Shown in pieces: positions 1 to 7,293 of a stretch of DNA of 18,525 bases. Position 1 is the stretch's first letter; the number at the start of each line of letters is the position of its first letter. Source of the stretch: Bacillota bacterium (lineage in GTDB: Bacteria; Bacillota; Clostridia; UBA1381). Location: NCBI GenBank assembly GCA_021203665.1, contig JAJQAT010000042.1:1-18525 (forward strand), written 5' to 3'. The position numbers and the translations under genes were made by a program. A model generated the notes under the pieces. The model did not search any database. It was given only the letters and a program-made list of their open reading frames with translations, and was not told where the DNA came from.

Positions 1-83
1 TGGAATATTTTATTTTTTAGGAAAATGTGTCAACTATCATTGACGTTTATACAATTTTATTGCAAAAATGAAATAAAAGGTAC

Positions 84-112
84 TGTACAAACCTTGTGAA
101 ATATGGTATAAT
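84..112 (+). promoter_or_regulatory. Promoter of rex (extended -10) with embedded Rex-like half-site
   Basis: A consensus TATAAT lies at 107-112, preceded by TGG (104-106), an extended -10 element. A weak -35 (TGTACA, 84-89) lies 17 nt upstream. The spacer contains TTGTGAA at 94-100, identical to one half of the Rex operator consensus (TTGTGAA-N4-TTCACAA). The second half (105-111) matches poorly. Autoregulation by Rex is inferred from this half-site. Positions 1-83 hold only AT-rich sequence, and 113-201 is the untranslated leader, with a direct repeat of ATGCGGGCT at 129-137 and 145-153 of unknown meaning. Confidence 0.6.
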
Positions 113-201
113 AACTACTATATAACCTATGCGGGCTCCGTTTCATGCGGGCTTGATGGGGCGGTAAGCTCCGATTTAAATTAACAAGGGGTATACAAGA
201 C

Positions 202-852
202 ATGAGCGAGAATATTAAAAAAGTACCGGCGGTTGTGGTTAAGCGTCTGCCGAGGTATTACAGGTATCTCGGAGAATTGATGAAGCAGGGGATAAAGAGG
301 ATTTCATCAAATGCGCTTAGCGTCAAAATGAATGTTACCGCGTCGCAGATACGGCAGGATTTTAACTATTTCGGCGGCTTCGGACAGCAGGGCTACGGGT
401 ACAACGTCGAGCATCTCCACAGTGAAATCGGTGAAATCCTCGGATTAAACGACGGCGATACTACCGTAATAGTAGGCGCGGGAAATCTCGGCAGAGCGCT
501 GGCGAGCCACAATACCTTTGAAAAACGCGGGTTTAAGCTTATAGGTATTTTTGACAACGACAAGAGCATAATAGGCACCGTGATAAACGGCGTCGAGGTT
601 ATGTCTGTCGACGCGCTGGAGGATTTTCTCCGCGCGAACAGAGTTGATATAGGAATACTCACAGTCCCCAAAGCGGCGGTTGTGGAAACGGCTGAGAGAC
701 TTGTTAAATGCGGAGTCAAGGGTCTTATGAACTTCTCATACACGGAGCTTAATTTTGATAAGCGCGTGGCGGTGGAAAACGTTCATCTGTCAGATCCGCT
801 TATGACGCTGTCGTATAAGATAAAACAAAACAAAAACGAGGAATTAACGTGA
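202..852 (+). CDS. rex: Redox-sensing transcriptional repressor Rex
   Basis: This is a DNA-binding repressor that senses the NADH/NAD+ ratio and in Firmicutes controls fermentation and respiration genes. The 216-residue length is normal for the family. The N-terminal winged helix (about residues 10-80) has the typical RLPRYYRYL start and the recognition-helix segment SQIRQDFNYFG (48-58). A Rossmann fold follows, with the dinucleotide-binding loop GAGNLG at 92-97. The ATG is preceded by AAGGGG (186-191) at a slightly long spacing of 10 nt. A Rex-like half-site in its own promoter suggests autoregulation. The stop codon lies inside a 13-bp stem-loop (844-880). It is probably the first gene of a unit that continues into the P-loop/Asp23-like gene. 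The identification is secure. Its regulon cannot be read from this window. Confidence 0.96.
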   Translation: MSENIKKVPAVVVKRLPRYYRYLGELMKQGIKRISSNALSVKMNVTASQIRQDFNYFGGFGQQGYGYNVEHLHSEIGEILGLNDGDTTVIVGAGNLGRALASHNTFEKRGFKLIGIFDNDKSIIGTVINGVEVMSVDALEDFLRANRVDIGILTVPKAAVVETAERLVKCGVKGLMNFSYTELNFDKRVAVENVHLSDPLMTLSYKIKQNKNEELT

Positions 853-880
853 AAAACAAGCTATACTTTTTTCGCGTTAA
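844..880 (+). other. Stem-loop enclosing the rex stop codon
   Basis: Arms 844-856 and 868-880 pair over 13 bp with one G-U, with an 11-nt loop. The rex stop codon (850-852) lies in the left arm. No T-run follows, so it does not look like a terminator. It may affect intercistronic mRNA stability or translation coupling; this is inferred. Confidence 0.4.
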
Positions 881-919
881 GATTTGTGCCGCCGCGGTGC
901 GGCGTAACGGAGGATTAAT

Positions 920-1735
920 ATGAAAGTCATTGCATTTGTAGGTCCGAGCGGTACGGGGAAAAGCTATAGGAGCGTCATGGTGTCTCAGCAATACGGCGCC
1001 GACGCCATTATAGACGACGGACTGCTTATTTCCCACGGTAAGGTTATCGCGGGAACATCGGCAAAAAGAGAACCCACCAAAATCGCGTCCGTTAAACACG
1101 CGCTTTTTATGCGCTCTTATCAGGTGGACGAAGCGCGGCGCGCGCTGAAAAGGTACAATATTCAATGCCTTATGATTTTGGGCACCTCCGACGGAATGGT
1201 GAATAAAATCGCCCAAAATATCGGCGCGGGCGATATTGAGCAAATCATCCGCATTGAGGACGTCGCAAGCAGTGAGGAGATGAATATGGCGCGCAGAATG
1301 CGCACGGTGGAGGGCAAGCACGTTATACCCGTGCCGACCTTTGAGATAAAAAAAGAATTTTCCGGATTTTTTATCCACCCGCTCCGCAGATTTCAGAAAA
1401 ATCTTGATAAAGAGGTGGACACCGCCGAGGCGGACAAGTCCATCGTGCGTCCGACCTTCAGCTATATGGGCGATTACACACTTTCGGATAACGTAATCAA
1501 CGAAATCGCGATACACGAGGCGAACAAAATAGAATTTATGGAAAAGGTTGTTCATATAAATCTTCGCAAAACGGGACACGGCGTACATATTGATATGACG
1601 GTCATTTTAAAATACGGCTGCGAAATTTTTGACGTATGCAGAAAAATACAGCTTGCCGTTATAGATAATGTGGAAAAATATACATCGGTAAACGCAAGAC
1701 GTGTAAATATACTTGTAAAAAATCTAATCAAATAA
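920..1735 (+). CDS. P-loop NTPase fused to an Asp23/Gls24-like domain
   Basis: The 271-residue protein has a clear Walker A motif at its extreme N-terminus (GPSGTGKS, residues 8-15), followed by IIDDG (30-34), so the first part is a probable nucleotide-binding domain. From about residue 173 to the end the sequence has the Asp23/Gls24 pattern: an initial helix (VINEIAIHEANKI), a beta strand with HGVHIDMTVILKYG, and a last segment ARRVNILVKNL. Asp23/Gls24 proteins are small envelope-stress or membrane-associated proteins of Firmicutes. Here the domain is joined to an NTPase. There is no signal peptide or membrane segment, so it is probably cytoplasmic. A strong GGAGG (910-914) precedes the ATG. 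It lies 67 nt after rex and 43 nt before uvrB. The function is unknown. The P-loop is certain by eye; the Asp23 assignment is good but rests on pattern resemblance. Confidence 0.8.
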   Translation: MKVIAFVGPSGTGKSYRSVMVSQQYGADAIIDDGLLISHGKVIAGTSAKREPTKIASVKHALFMRSYQVDEARRALKRYNIQCLMILGTSDGMVNKIAQNIGAGDIEQIIRIEDVASSEEMNMARRMRTVEGKHVIPVPTFEIKKEFSGFFIHPLRRFQKNLDKEVDTAEADKSIVRPTFSYMGDYTLSDNVINEIAIHEANKIEFMEKVVHINLRKTGHGVHIDMTVILKYGCEIFDVCRKIQLAVIDNVEKYTSVNARRVNILVKNLIK

Positions 1736-1778
1736 TCGGTTAAATTCGCCGATTAATACATGAAAGAGGGAAAGCCTA

Positions 1779-3740
1779 ATGGACAAATTTGAGCTTGTTT
1801 CAGAGTTTGAGCCGCAGGGCGACCAGCCGGAGGCTATTCAAACTCTTGCGGACGGAATCGAAAGGGGCGAAAAATTCCAGACATTGCTCGGCGTAACGGG
1901 AAGCGGAAAGACCTTTACCATGGCAAATGTAATAGCGCGGGTGAACAAGCCTACAATCGTGCTTGCCCATAATAAGACGCTCGCGGCTCAGCTGTGCAGT
2001 GAATTTAAGGAGTTTTTCCCGAACAACTGCGTTGAATTTTTTGTGTCCTACTATGACTATTATCAGCCTGAGGCGTACATACCTCAGTCGGATACCTTCA
2101 TCGAAAAAAACGCGATGACCAATGAAGAAATAGATAAGCTTCGCCACAGCGCAACCTTTGCCCTGCTTGAGCGCAAGGACGTCATAATCGTCGCGAGCGT
2201 ATCCTGCATATACGGCTTGGGCGATCCGGAGGACTATAAAAATCTTATGCTATCCCTCCGCGTCGGAATGGAGCGCGACAGGGACGAGCTTTTAAAAAAG
2301 CTTGTCGCTATGCAGTATGAGCGCAACGATATTAACTTTGTCAGAAACAAATTCAGGGTGCGCGGAGACGTCGTTGAAATATTCCCGTCAAATAACGGCG
2401 AAAACGCCGTTAGGGTGGAATTTTTCGGCGATGAAATCGAGCGCATATGCGAGGTCAACGTTGTGACCGGCGAGATTGTGGGCGTAAGACAGCACGCGGT
2501 GATTTCACCGGCGTCGCACTACGTCACAACCGACGAAAAAATGCGTATCGCGATGGCGGGTATAGAGGCTGAAATGCGCGAGCAGGTAAAATATTTTAAG
2601 GAGCGCGATATGCTTATCGAGGCGCAGAGAATTGAACAGCGCACTCTCTATGACCTCGAAATGATGCAGGAAATAGGATTTTGCCAGGGCATAGAAAACT
2701 ATTCGAGGCATATAAGCGGACGCGCGCCGGGCAGCGCGCCCTATACCTTACTCGATTATTTCCCCGAGGATTATTTGATGATAATAGACGAGTCGCACGT
2801 CACCGTGCCGCAGGTTCGGGCCATGTATAACGGCGACAGAGCCAGAAAGGAAACTCTTATAAAATACGGCTTCCGCTTGCCCAGCGCGGCTGATAACCGA
2901 CCTCTTAAATTTGAGGAATTTGAACAAAGGCTCCACCAGGTAATATTCACAAGCGCCACTCCGTCCGATTACGAAAAGGAGCATTCCTCCGTAATCGCCG
3001 AGCAGGTGCTGCGTCCCACCGGTCTGCTTGACCCCGAAATATTCATAAAACCGACGGAAAATCAGATTGATGATTTAATAAGCGAAATAAACAAGCGCAC
3101 CGAAAGGGGATTCAGAACGCTTGTCACAACGCTTACAAAGCGTATGGCGGAGGATTTGACCGATTATCTCACGGGCGTGGGCATCAGGGTGCGTTATATG
3201 CACTCCGACATAACAACAATAGAGCGTACCGAAATTATAAAGGATTTGCGGACGGGCGAGTTTGACGCGCTTGTCGGAATAAATCTTCTGCGCGAGGGTC
3301 TTGATATTCCCGAGGTCGCGCTTGTCGCTATACTTGACGCGGACAAAGAGGGATTTTTAAGAAGTGAAATGTCGCTTATCCAGACGATAGGCAGAGCCGC
3401 GCGCAACAGCGAGGGACAGGTTATAATGTACGCCGATACAATAACAAATTCCATGCGCCGCGCTATTGACGAAACGGAGCGCCGCCGCAAGATACAGAAA
3501 AAATACAACGAGGAACACGGAATTGTTCCGCAAACGATAAAAAAGGATATACGCGATATTATCGAGTCGCTTAAGCCTTTGGATACCGAGGAAAATCCGG
3601 AGGAAAATATTATTAATTACGAAAAGGTAATAGCCGAGCTGGAGGCTAAAATGATAAAAGCCGCCGACAACCTTGAATTTGAGGAGGCGGCGGCTCTTCG
3701 CGACAGAATACGCAAATTGAAAAAGGAAATGAGTGGATAA
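1779..3740 (+). CDS. uvrB: UvrABC system protein B
   Basis: This is the damage-verifying helicase-like subunit of nucleotide excision repair. It is loaded by UvrA and recruits UvrC. The 653 residues match the family length. Walker A is GVTGSGKT (38-45), and the damage-binding beta-hairpin region begins at YYDYYQPEAY (91-100). Helicase motifs follow: DESH, TSATPSDYE, then REGLDIPEVAL and QTIGRAARN in the C-terminal RecA-like lobe. The end carries the UVR (UvrC-interacting) motif, with EFEEAAALRDRIRKLK. GAGGGA (1767-1772) precedes the ATG. Only 2 nt separate it from the small gene that follows, and uvrA comes next, so uvrB, the small gene and uvrA are probably cotranscribed. No LexA-type SOS box was found in the short upstream gap. 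Confidence 0.97.
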   Translation: MDKFELVSEFEPQGDQPEAIQTLADGIERGEKFQTLLGVTGSGKTFTMANVIARVNKPTIVLAHNKTLAAQLCSEFKEFFPNNCVEFFVSYYDYYQPEAYIPQSDTFIEKNAMTNEEIDKLRHSATFALLERKDVIIVASVSCIYGLGDPEDYKNLMLSLRVGMERDRDELLKKLVAMQYERNDINFVRNKFRVRGDVVEIFPSNNGENAVRVEFFGDEIERICEVNVVTGEIVGVRQHAVISPASHYVTTDEKMRIAMAGIEAEMREQVKYFKERDMLIEAQRIEQRTLYDLEMMQEIGFCQGIENYSRHISGRAPGSAPYTLLDYFPEDYLMIIDESHVTVPQVRAMYNGDRARKETLIKYGFRLPSAADNRPLKFEEFEQRLHQVIFTSATPSDYEKEHSSVIAEQVLRPTGLLDPEIFIKPTENQIDDLISEINKRTERGFRTLVTTLTKRMAEDLTDYLTGVGIRVRYMHSDITTIERTEIIKDLRTGEFDALVGINLLREGLDIPEVALVAILDADKEGFLRSEMSLIQTIGRAARNSEGQVIMYADTITNSMRRAIDETERRRKIQKKYNEEHGIVPQTIKKDIRDIIESLKPLDTEENPEENIINYEKVIAELEAKMIKAADNLEFEEAAALRDRIRKLKKEMSG

Positions 3741-3742
3741 AA

Positions 3743-4123
3743 ATGACGTCTGAACAGACAACGCAAATGATAAACATAATATCCGAAAACATTCTCACGC
3801 CGATTATATATATGATTGAGCATGAGGACATAGTGGACTTTATTTGCTTTTGCGACAGAAACATCACAATGCAGGAGATATACGACACCGAGCTTAAAAT
3901 AAAGGGCATCACGGGCAAGGACGCCGAAATCATAGACATACGTGAGTTCGGCGAGTCCGAAAGGCTCGACGTAATAAACAGAGCGGTTCTCATACATTCC
4001 GAGCATCCGCTGATAGAAAAGGTTTTCGAGCAGTCAATGCTCGAGGATTTCAAAATAGCGATGGCGGAAAGAAAGGACGTGCTTGAACGCCATAAGGAGT
4101 CCGGCACGTGCTATTTGCAGTAG
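3743..4123 (+). CDS. Small protein of unknown function between uvrB and uvrA
   Basis: This 126-residue cytoplasmic protein is acidic and mainly helical, without a signal peptide or membrane span. I do not recognise it with certainty. The stretch from about residue 30 to 95 (DFICFCDRNITMQEIY, then GKDAEIIDIREF, then NRAVLIHSEHPLIEKVFE) resembles the second half of small nucleotidyltransferase-fold proteins of the MntA type, where a strand ending in VDVVDL is followed by an 'xLIYxxD' segment. The diagnostic GSxxxG and DxD active-site motifs of that family are not visible, so it would be an inactive or very divergent member if related at all. It starts 2 nt after uvrB and ends 32 nt before uvrA, so it is cotranscribed with both. 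The position suggests, but does not show, a link to excision repair. Confidence 0.75.
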   Translation: MTSEQTTQMINIISENILTPIIYMIEHEDIVDFICFCDRNITMQEIYDTELKIKGITGKDAEIIDIREFGESERLDVINRAVLIHSEHPLIEKVFEQSMLEDFKIAMAERKDVLERHKESGTCYLQ

Positions 4124-4142
4124 GCACGTGCTATTTGGAATA
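4103..4142. repeat. 20-bp tandem duplication at the junction with uvrA
   Basis: Copies at 4103-4122 and 4123-4142 match at 18 of 20 positions. Each contains the 8-bp palindrome GCACGTGC (4104-4111 and 4124-4131). The first copy encodes the last residues and most of the stop codon of the small gene. The second lies just before the GGGG ribosome binding site of uvrA. Confidence 0.9.
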
Positions 4143-4155
4143 GGGGTAGTAATCA

Positions 4156-6978
4156 ATGGAAAAAGACATAATAATCAAAGGCGCGAGGGAGCATAATTTG
4201 AAAAACATAGACGTAAAAATTCCGCGCGAAAAGCTTGTGGTTTTCACGGGTCTTTCCGGCTCCGGAAAATCCTCTCTCGCGTTCGACACAATTTACGCCG
4301 AGGGACAAAGACGGTATGTGGAATCTCTTTCGTCATACGCGAGAATGTTTTTGGGACAAATGGAAAAGCCCGATGTGGACTATATCGAGGGACTTTCTCC
4401 GGCGATAAGCATAGACCAAAAAACCACATCAAAAAATCCGCGTTCAACCGTGGGAACCGTCACCGAGATTTACGACTATTTAAGACTGCTTTACGCGAGA
4501 ATAGGCATACCGCACTGCCCCAAATGCGGCAAGGTTGTCAAAAGACAGAGCATAGACCAGATAGTCGATGCCGTAATGTCGCTTGGCGAGGGTACCAAAA
4601 TTCAGGTTTTGGCGCCGGTAATCCGCGGCAAAAAGGGCGAGCATAAAAAGGTGTTCGAGCACGCGCGGAAAAGCGGATATGTTCGCGTGAAAGCCGACGG
4701 TATACAGTATGATTTAAGCGAAAGCATAGAATTAAACAGAACACAAAAGCATAATGTGGAAATAATTGTGGACAGACTGGTTATACGCGGCAATATAACT
4801 CAAAGGCTCACGGATTCTCTTGAAACGGCAATCTCGCTTACGGGCGATGTTGTGCTTGTGGAGGTGATAGGCGGCGAAATAATGTCGTTCAGTCAAAGCC
4901 TCGCTTGTGATGACTGCGGAATAAGCCTTACGGAGCTTTCTCCGAGGCTGTTCTCCTTTAATAATCCTTACGGAGCCTGCTCTCACTGCGACGGCTTGGG
5001 CGCACTGCCAAAAATAGATCCCGCTCTTGTTGTTTCGGACGAGAATTTGAGCCTTATAGAGGGCGCCGTAACCGCCACCGGCTGGGCAAACGCCTCAAAA
5101 ACAGGCTCCACGGCGCATATGTGCTATACCGCGCTTGCCGAGCATTACGGGTTTGACGTAAACACACCGTATAAGGATCTTCCCGATGATATTAAAAATA
5201 TTGTCCTCTACGGTACGGGCACGGAAAAAATCGACTTTAATTATGAGCGCGGCTACGGCGGCGGTTCATATTCCGCTCCGTTTGAGGGTATAATAAACAA
5301 TCTTGAAAGAAGATACAATTCAAATACCTATGATTATGTAAAGAATGATATTGAGCGTTATATAAATGATGTGACCTGCCCCAAGTGCCGTGGAGCAAGG
5401 CTCAGCGACGAGGTGCTTGCCGTTACCGTAAACGGTCTGAATATATATGAGCTTACAAGCATGTCGGTACGCAGGGAAATGGAATTTATTCAATCCCTTG
5501 AGCTTACCGAGCGTGAGCTTATGATTGCGTCGCAAATTATAAAGGAAATTAAGGCAAGACTTCAATTTTTGCTTGACGTCGGACTTGATTATCTTACGCT
5601 GTCGCGCTCGTCGGGTACGCTTTCGGGCGGCGAGGCGCAGCGAATACGTCTTGCCACGCAGATAGGCTCGGGACTTATGGGCGTGCTGTACATACTTGAC
5701 GAGCCGAGCATAGGACTGCATCAACGCGATAACGACAGACTTATAGGGACACTAAAGCATCTGAGAGATTTGGGCAATACCGTAATTGTTGTCGAGCATG
5801 ATACAGACACCATGTACGCCGCCGATTACATTGTGGATATAGGTCCCGGCGCTGGCGTGAACGGCGGTGAGCTTGTGGGCGAGGGGACAGTAAAGGATAT
5901 AATTAAGTCGCCGCGCTCAATCACCGGAAAATATCTGAGCGGCGAGCTGAAAATCGAAGTGCCGCCCGAGCGCCGCAAGCCGACGGGTTGGCTTGAGATA
6001 AGGGGCGCAAAGGAAAATAATCTCAAAAATATCAATGTGAAAATTCCCACGGGAGTTATGACTTGCGTCACCGGCGTTTCGGGCTCCGGAAAATCCTCGC
6101 TTATTAACGAGATACTGTATAAAAAGCTTGCGCGCGTGCTGAACAGAGCCAGAACCCGCGCGGGCGCGCACAAGGAAATCAAGGGCGTTGAACAGCTTGA
6201 CAAAATCATAGACATCAACCAGGCTCCGATAGGCAGAACGCCGCGTTCAAATCCAGCGACGTATACAAATCTCTTTAACGATATACGCGAGGTGTTCGCG
6301 TCAACCAACGAGGCAAAGGTGCGCGGCTATAAATCGGGACGCTTCAGCTTTAACGTAAAGGGCGGACGCTGTGAGGCGTGCGCCGGCGACGGTATAAAGA
6401 AGATTGAGATGCACTTTCTCGCGGATATATACGTGCCGTGCGAGGTGTGCAAGGGTAAGAGGTATAACCGCGAAACCCTTGAAGTCAAGTACAAGGGCAA
6501 AAATATTTATGAGGTGCTTGAAATGACGGTTGACGAGGCTGTCGAATTTTTCTCGAATATACAGAAGGTAAGACGCAAGCTCGAAACCCTGCAGGAGGTC
6601 GGACTCGGGTATATCAAGCTCGGACAAAGCTCAACAACGCTTTCGGGCGGCGAGGCGCAAAGAGTTAAGCTTGCCACGGAGCTTTCGAGGAAAAGCACCG
6701 GCAAAACCATATATATTCTTGACGAGCCGACAACCGGACTTCATACCGCCGATGTTCACAAGCTTACCGAGGTCCTTAATAAGCTTGTGGAGGGCGGAAA
6801 TACCGTGGTTGTAATCGAGCATAATCTTGACGTTATAAAGACCGCCGATTACATCATCGATATGGGACCCGAGGGCGGCGATAACGGCGGCACGGTTATA
6901 GCCGCCGGAACACCAGAGCAGGTTGCGGAGGTAAAGGATTCGTACACGGGACAGTATCTCAAAAAAATGCTGAAATAA
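4156..6978 (+). CDS. uvrA: UvrABC system protein A
   Basis: This is the damage-recognising ABC ATPase dimer of nucleotide excision repair, which loads UvrB on DNA. The length (940 residues) is standard. Two ABC modules are visible. The first has Walker A GLSGSGKS (32-39), a signature LSGGEAQRIRLA and a Walker B ending in LDEPSIGLH. The second has GVSGSGKS (about 640), LSGGEAQRVKLA and LDEPTTGLH. The family's two zinc modules are present: CDDC...CSHC (about residues 253-277) and CEAC...CEVC (about 738-765). An additional CPKC pair lies near residue 118. The start is an ATG with AGGGG (4142-4146) 9 nt upstream. It is the third gene of the uvrB cluster and is followed directly by the promoter of thrS, so its transcription end is not obvious. 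Confidence 0.97.
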   Translation: MEKDIIIKGAREHNLKNIDVKIPREKLVVFTGLSGSGKSSLAFDTIYAEGQRRYVESLSSYARMFLGQMEKPDVDYIEGLSPAISIDQKTTSKNPRSTVGTVTEIYDYLRLLYARIGIPHCPKCGKVVKRQSIDQIVDAVMSLGEGTKIQVLAPVIRGKKGEHKKVFEHARKSGYVRVKADGIQYDLSESIELNRTQKHNVEIIVDRLVIRGNITQRLTDSLETAISLTGDVVLVEVIGGEIMSFSQSLACDDCGISLTELSPRLFSFNNPYGACSHCDGLGALPKIDPALVVSDENLSLIEGAVTATGWANASKTGSTAHMCYTALAEHYGFDVNTPYKDLPDDIKNIVLYGTGTEKIDFNYERGYGGGSYSAPFEGIINNLERRYNSNTYDYVKNDIERYINDVTCPKCRGARLSDEVLAVTVNGLNIYELTSMSVRREMEFIQSLELTERELMIASQIIKEIKARLQFLLDVGLDYLTLSRSSGTLSGGEAQRIRLATQIGSGLMGVLYILDEPSIGLHQRDNDRLIGTLKHLRDLGNTVIVVEHDTDTMYAADYIVDIGPGAGVNGGELVGEGTVKDIIKSPRSITGKYLSGELKIEVPPERRKPTGWLEIRGAKENNLKNINVKIPTGVMTCVTGVSGSGKSSLINEILYKKLARVLNRARTRAGAHKEIKGVEQLDKIIDINQAPIGRTPRSNPATYTNLFNDIREVFASTNEAKVRGYKSGRFSFNVKGGRCEACAGDGIKKIEMHFLADIYVPCEVCKGKRYNRETLEVKYKGKNIYEVLEMTVDEAVEFFSNIQKVRRKLETLQEVGLGYIKLGQSSTTLSGGEAQRVKLATELSRKSTGKTIYILDEPTTGLHTADVHKLTEVLNKLVEGGNTVVVIEHNLDVIKTADYIIDMGPEGGDNGGTVIAAGTPEQVAEVKDSYTGQYLKKMLK

Positions 6979-6982
6979 TTTC

Positions 6983-7011
6983 TTGACAAAGCGGAAAAAC
7001 GGTGTTACAAT
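6983..7011 (+). promoter_or_regulatory. Promoter of the thrS T-box leader
   Basis: A perfect -35 TTGACA lies at 6983-6988. The -10 TACAAT at 7006-7011 follows after 17 nt, with TG (7003-7004) forming an extended -10. The start of transcription is expected near 7018, at the beginning of the T-box leader. The -35 is only 4 nt past the uvrA stop codon. Confidence 0.85.
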
Positions 7012-7017
7012 ATACTA

Positions 7018-7293
7018 AAGCGATGATAAAGACAGTAGCTTTAGACAAAAACCATAAGAGAGAGAGCGCCATAGGCTGTAAGCGTTCTTTGGCGGGTTTA
7101 AAGCGAATACCACTTTTGAGCAGTATGCCGAACGGATTTTCTCATTAAGCATACCGTGCGCCTTACGAAACAGGGCTGAACCGAGCGACAATACATTTCG
7201 TATTGTAATTAGGGTGGAACCGTGTAAATTTATGCACCCCTAAGAGTATTCTTAGGGGTGCTTTTTATTTTCAGAAAGGAAAGGAATAATAAA
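7018..7293 (+). promoter_or_regulatory. Threonine T-box riboswitch leader of thrS
   Basis: The leader binds uncharged tRNA and lets transcription pass the terminator. The conserved T-box sequence AGGGTGGAACCGTG lies at 7211-7224. Upstream, Stem I features are visible: AGTA (7032-7035), a purine-rich GAGAGAGAG bulge near 7060, GGCTGTAAG near 7075-7083, and GAATACCAC (7105-7113), in which ACC (7109-7111), a threonine codon, is the likely specifier. The antiterminator can form by pairing 7211-7214 with 7238-7241 and 7222-7226 with 7233-7237, leaving the UGGA bulge free to bind the tRNA 3' end. This is mutually exclusive with the terminator at 7234-7261. Threonine specificity agrees with the downstream gene. 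Confidence 0.93.
7234..7270 (+). terminator. Regulated terminator of the thrS T-box leader
   Basis: A perfect 11-bp stem (7234-7244 with 7251-7261) with a 6-nt loop is followed by TTTTTATTTT. Its left arm includes the bases needed for the antiterminator, so termination and tRNA-dependent readthrough are alternatives. Confidence 0.95.

Noticed and set aside
28..68. TTGACG at 40-45 as a second rex promoter
   Set aside because: No acceptable -10 lies at 16-18 nt; the extended -10 at 107-112 is far better.
800..1588. Long minus-strand open frame opposite the P-loop/Asp23-like gene
   Set aside because: It is antisense to a well-supported gene, has no recognisable domain and no ribosome binding site. 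Similar antisense frames over uvrB, uvrA, ligA and the cotransporter were dismissed for the same reason.
1733..1755. Inverted repeat before uvrB (TAATCGG/CCGATTA) as a terminator
   Set aside because: Only 7 bp, AT-rich, with no T-run after it; probably not a terminator.
1736..1778. LexA-type SOS box in front of uvrB
   Set aside because: No CGAAC-N4-GTTCG-like sequence is present here, nor upstream of uvrA or in the rex promoter region.
7258..7293. In-frame GTG at 7258 as thrS start, adding 12 residues
   Set aside because: It lies in the right arm of the T-box terminator, lacks a ribosome binding site, and ATG 7294 has a good one.
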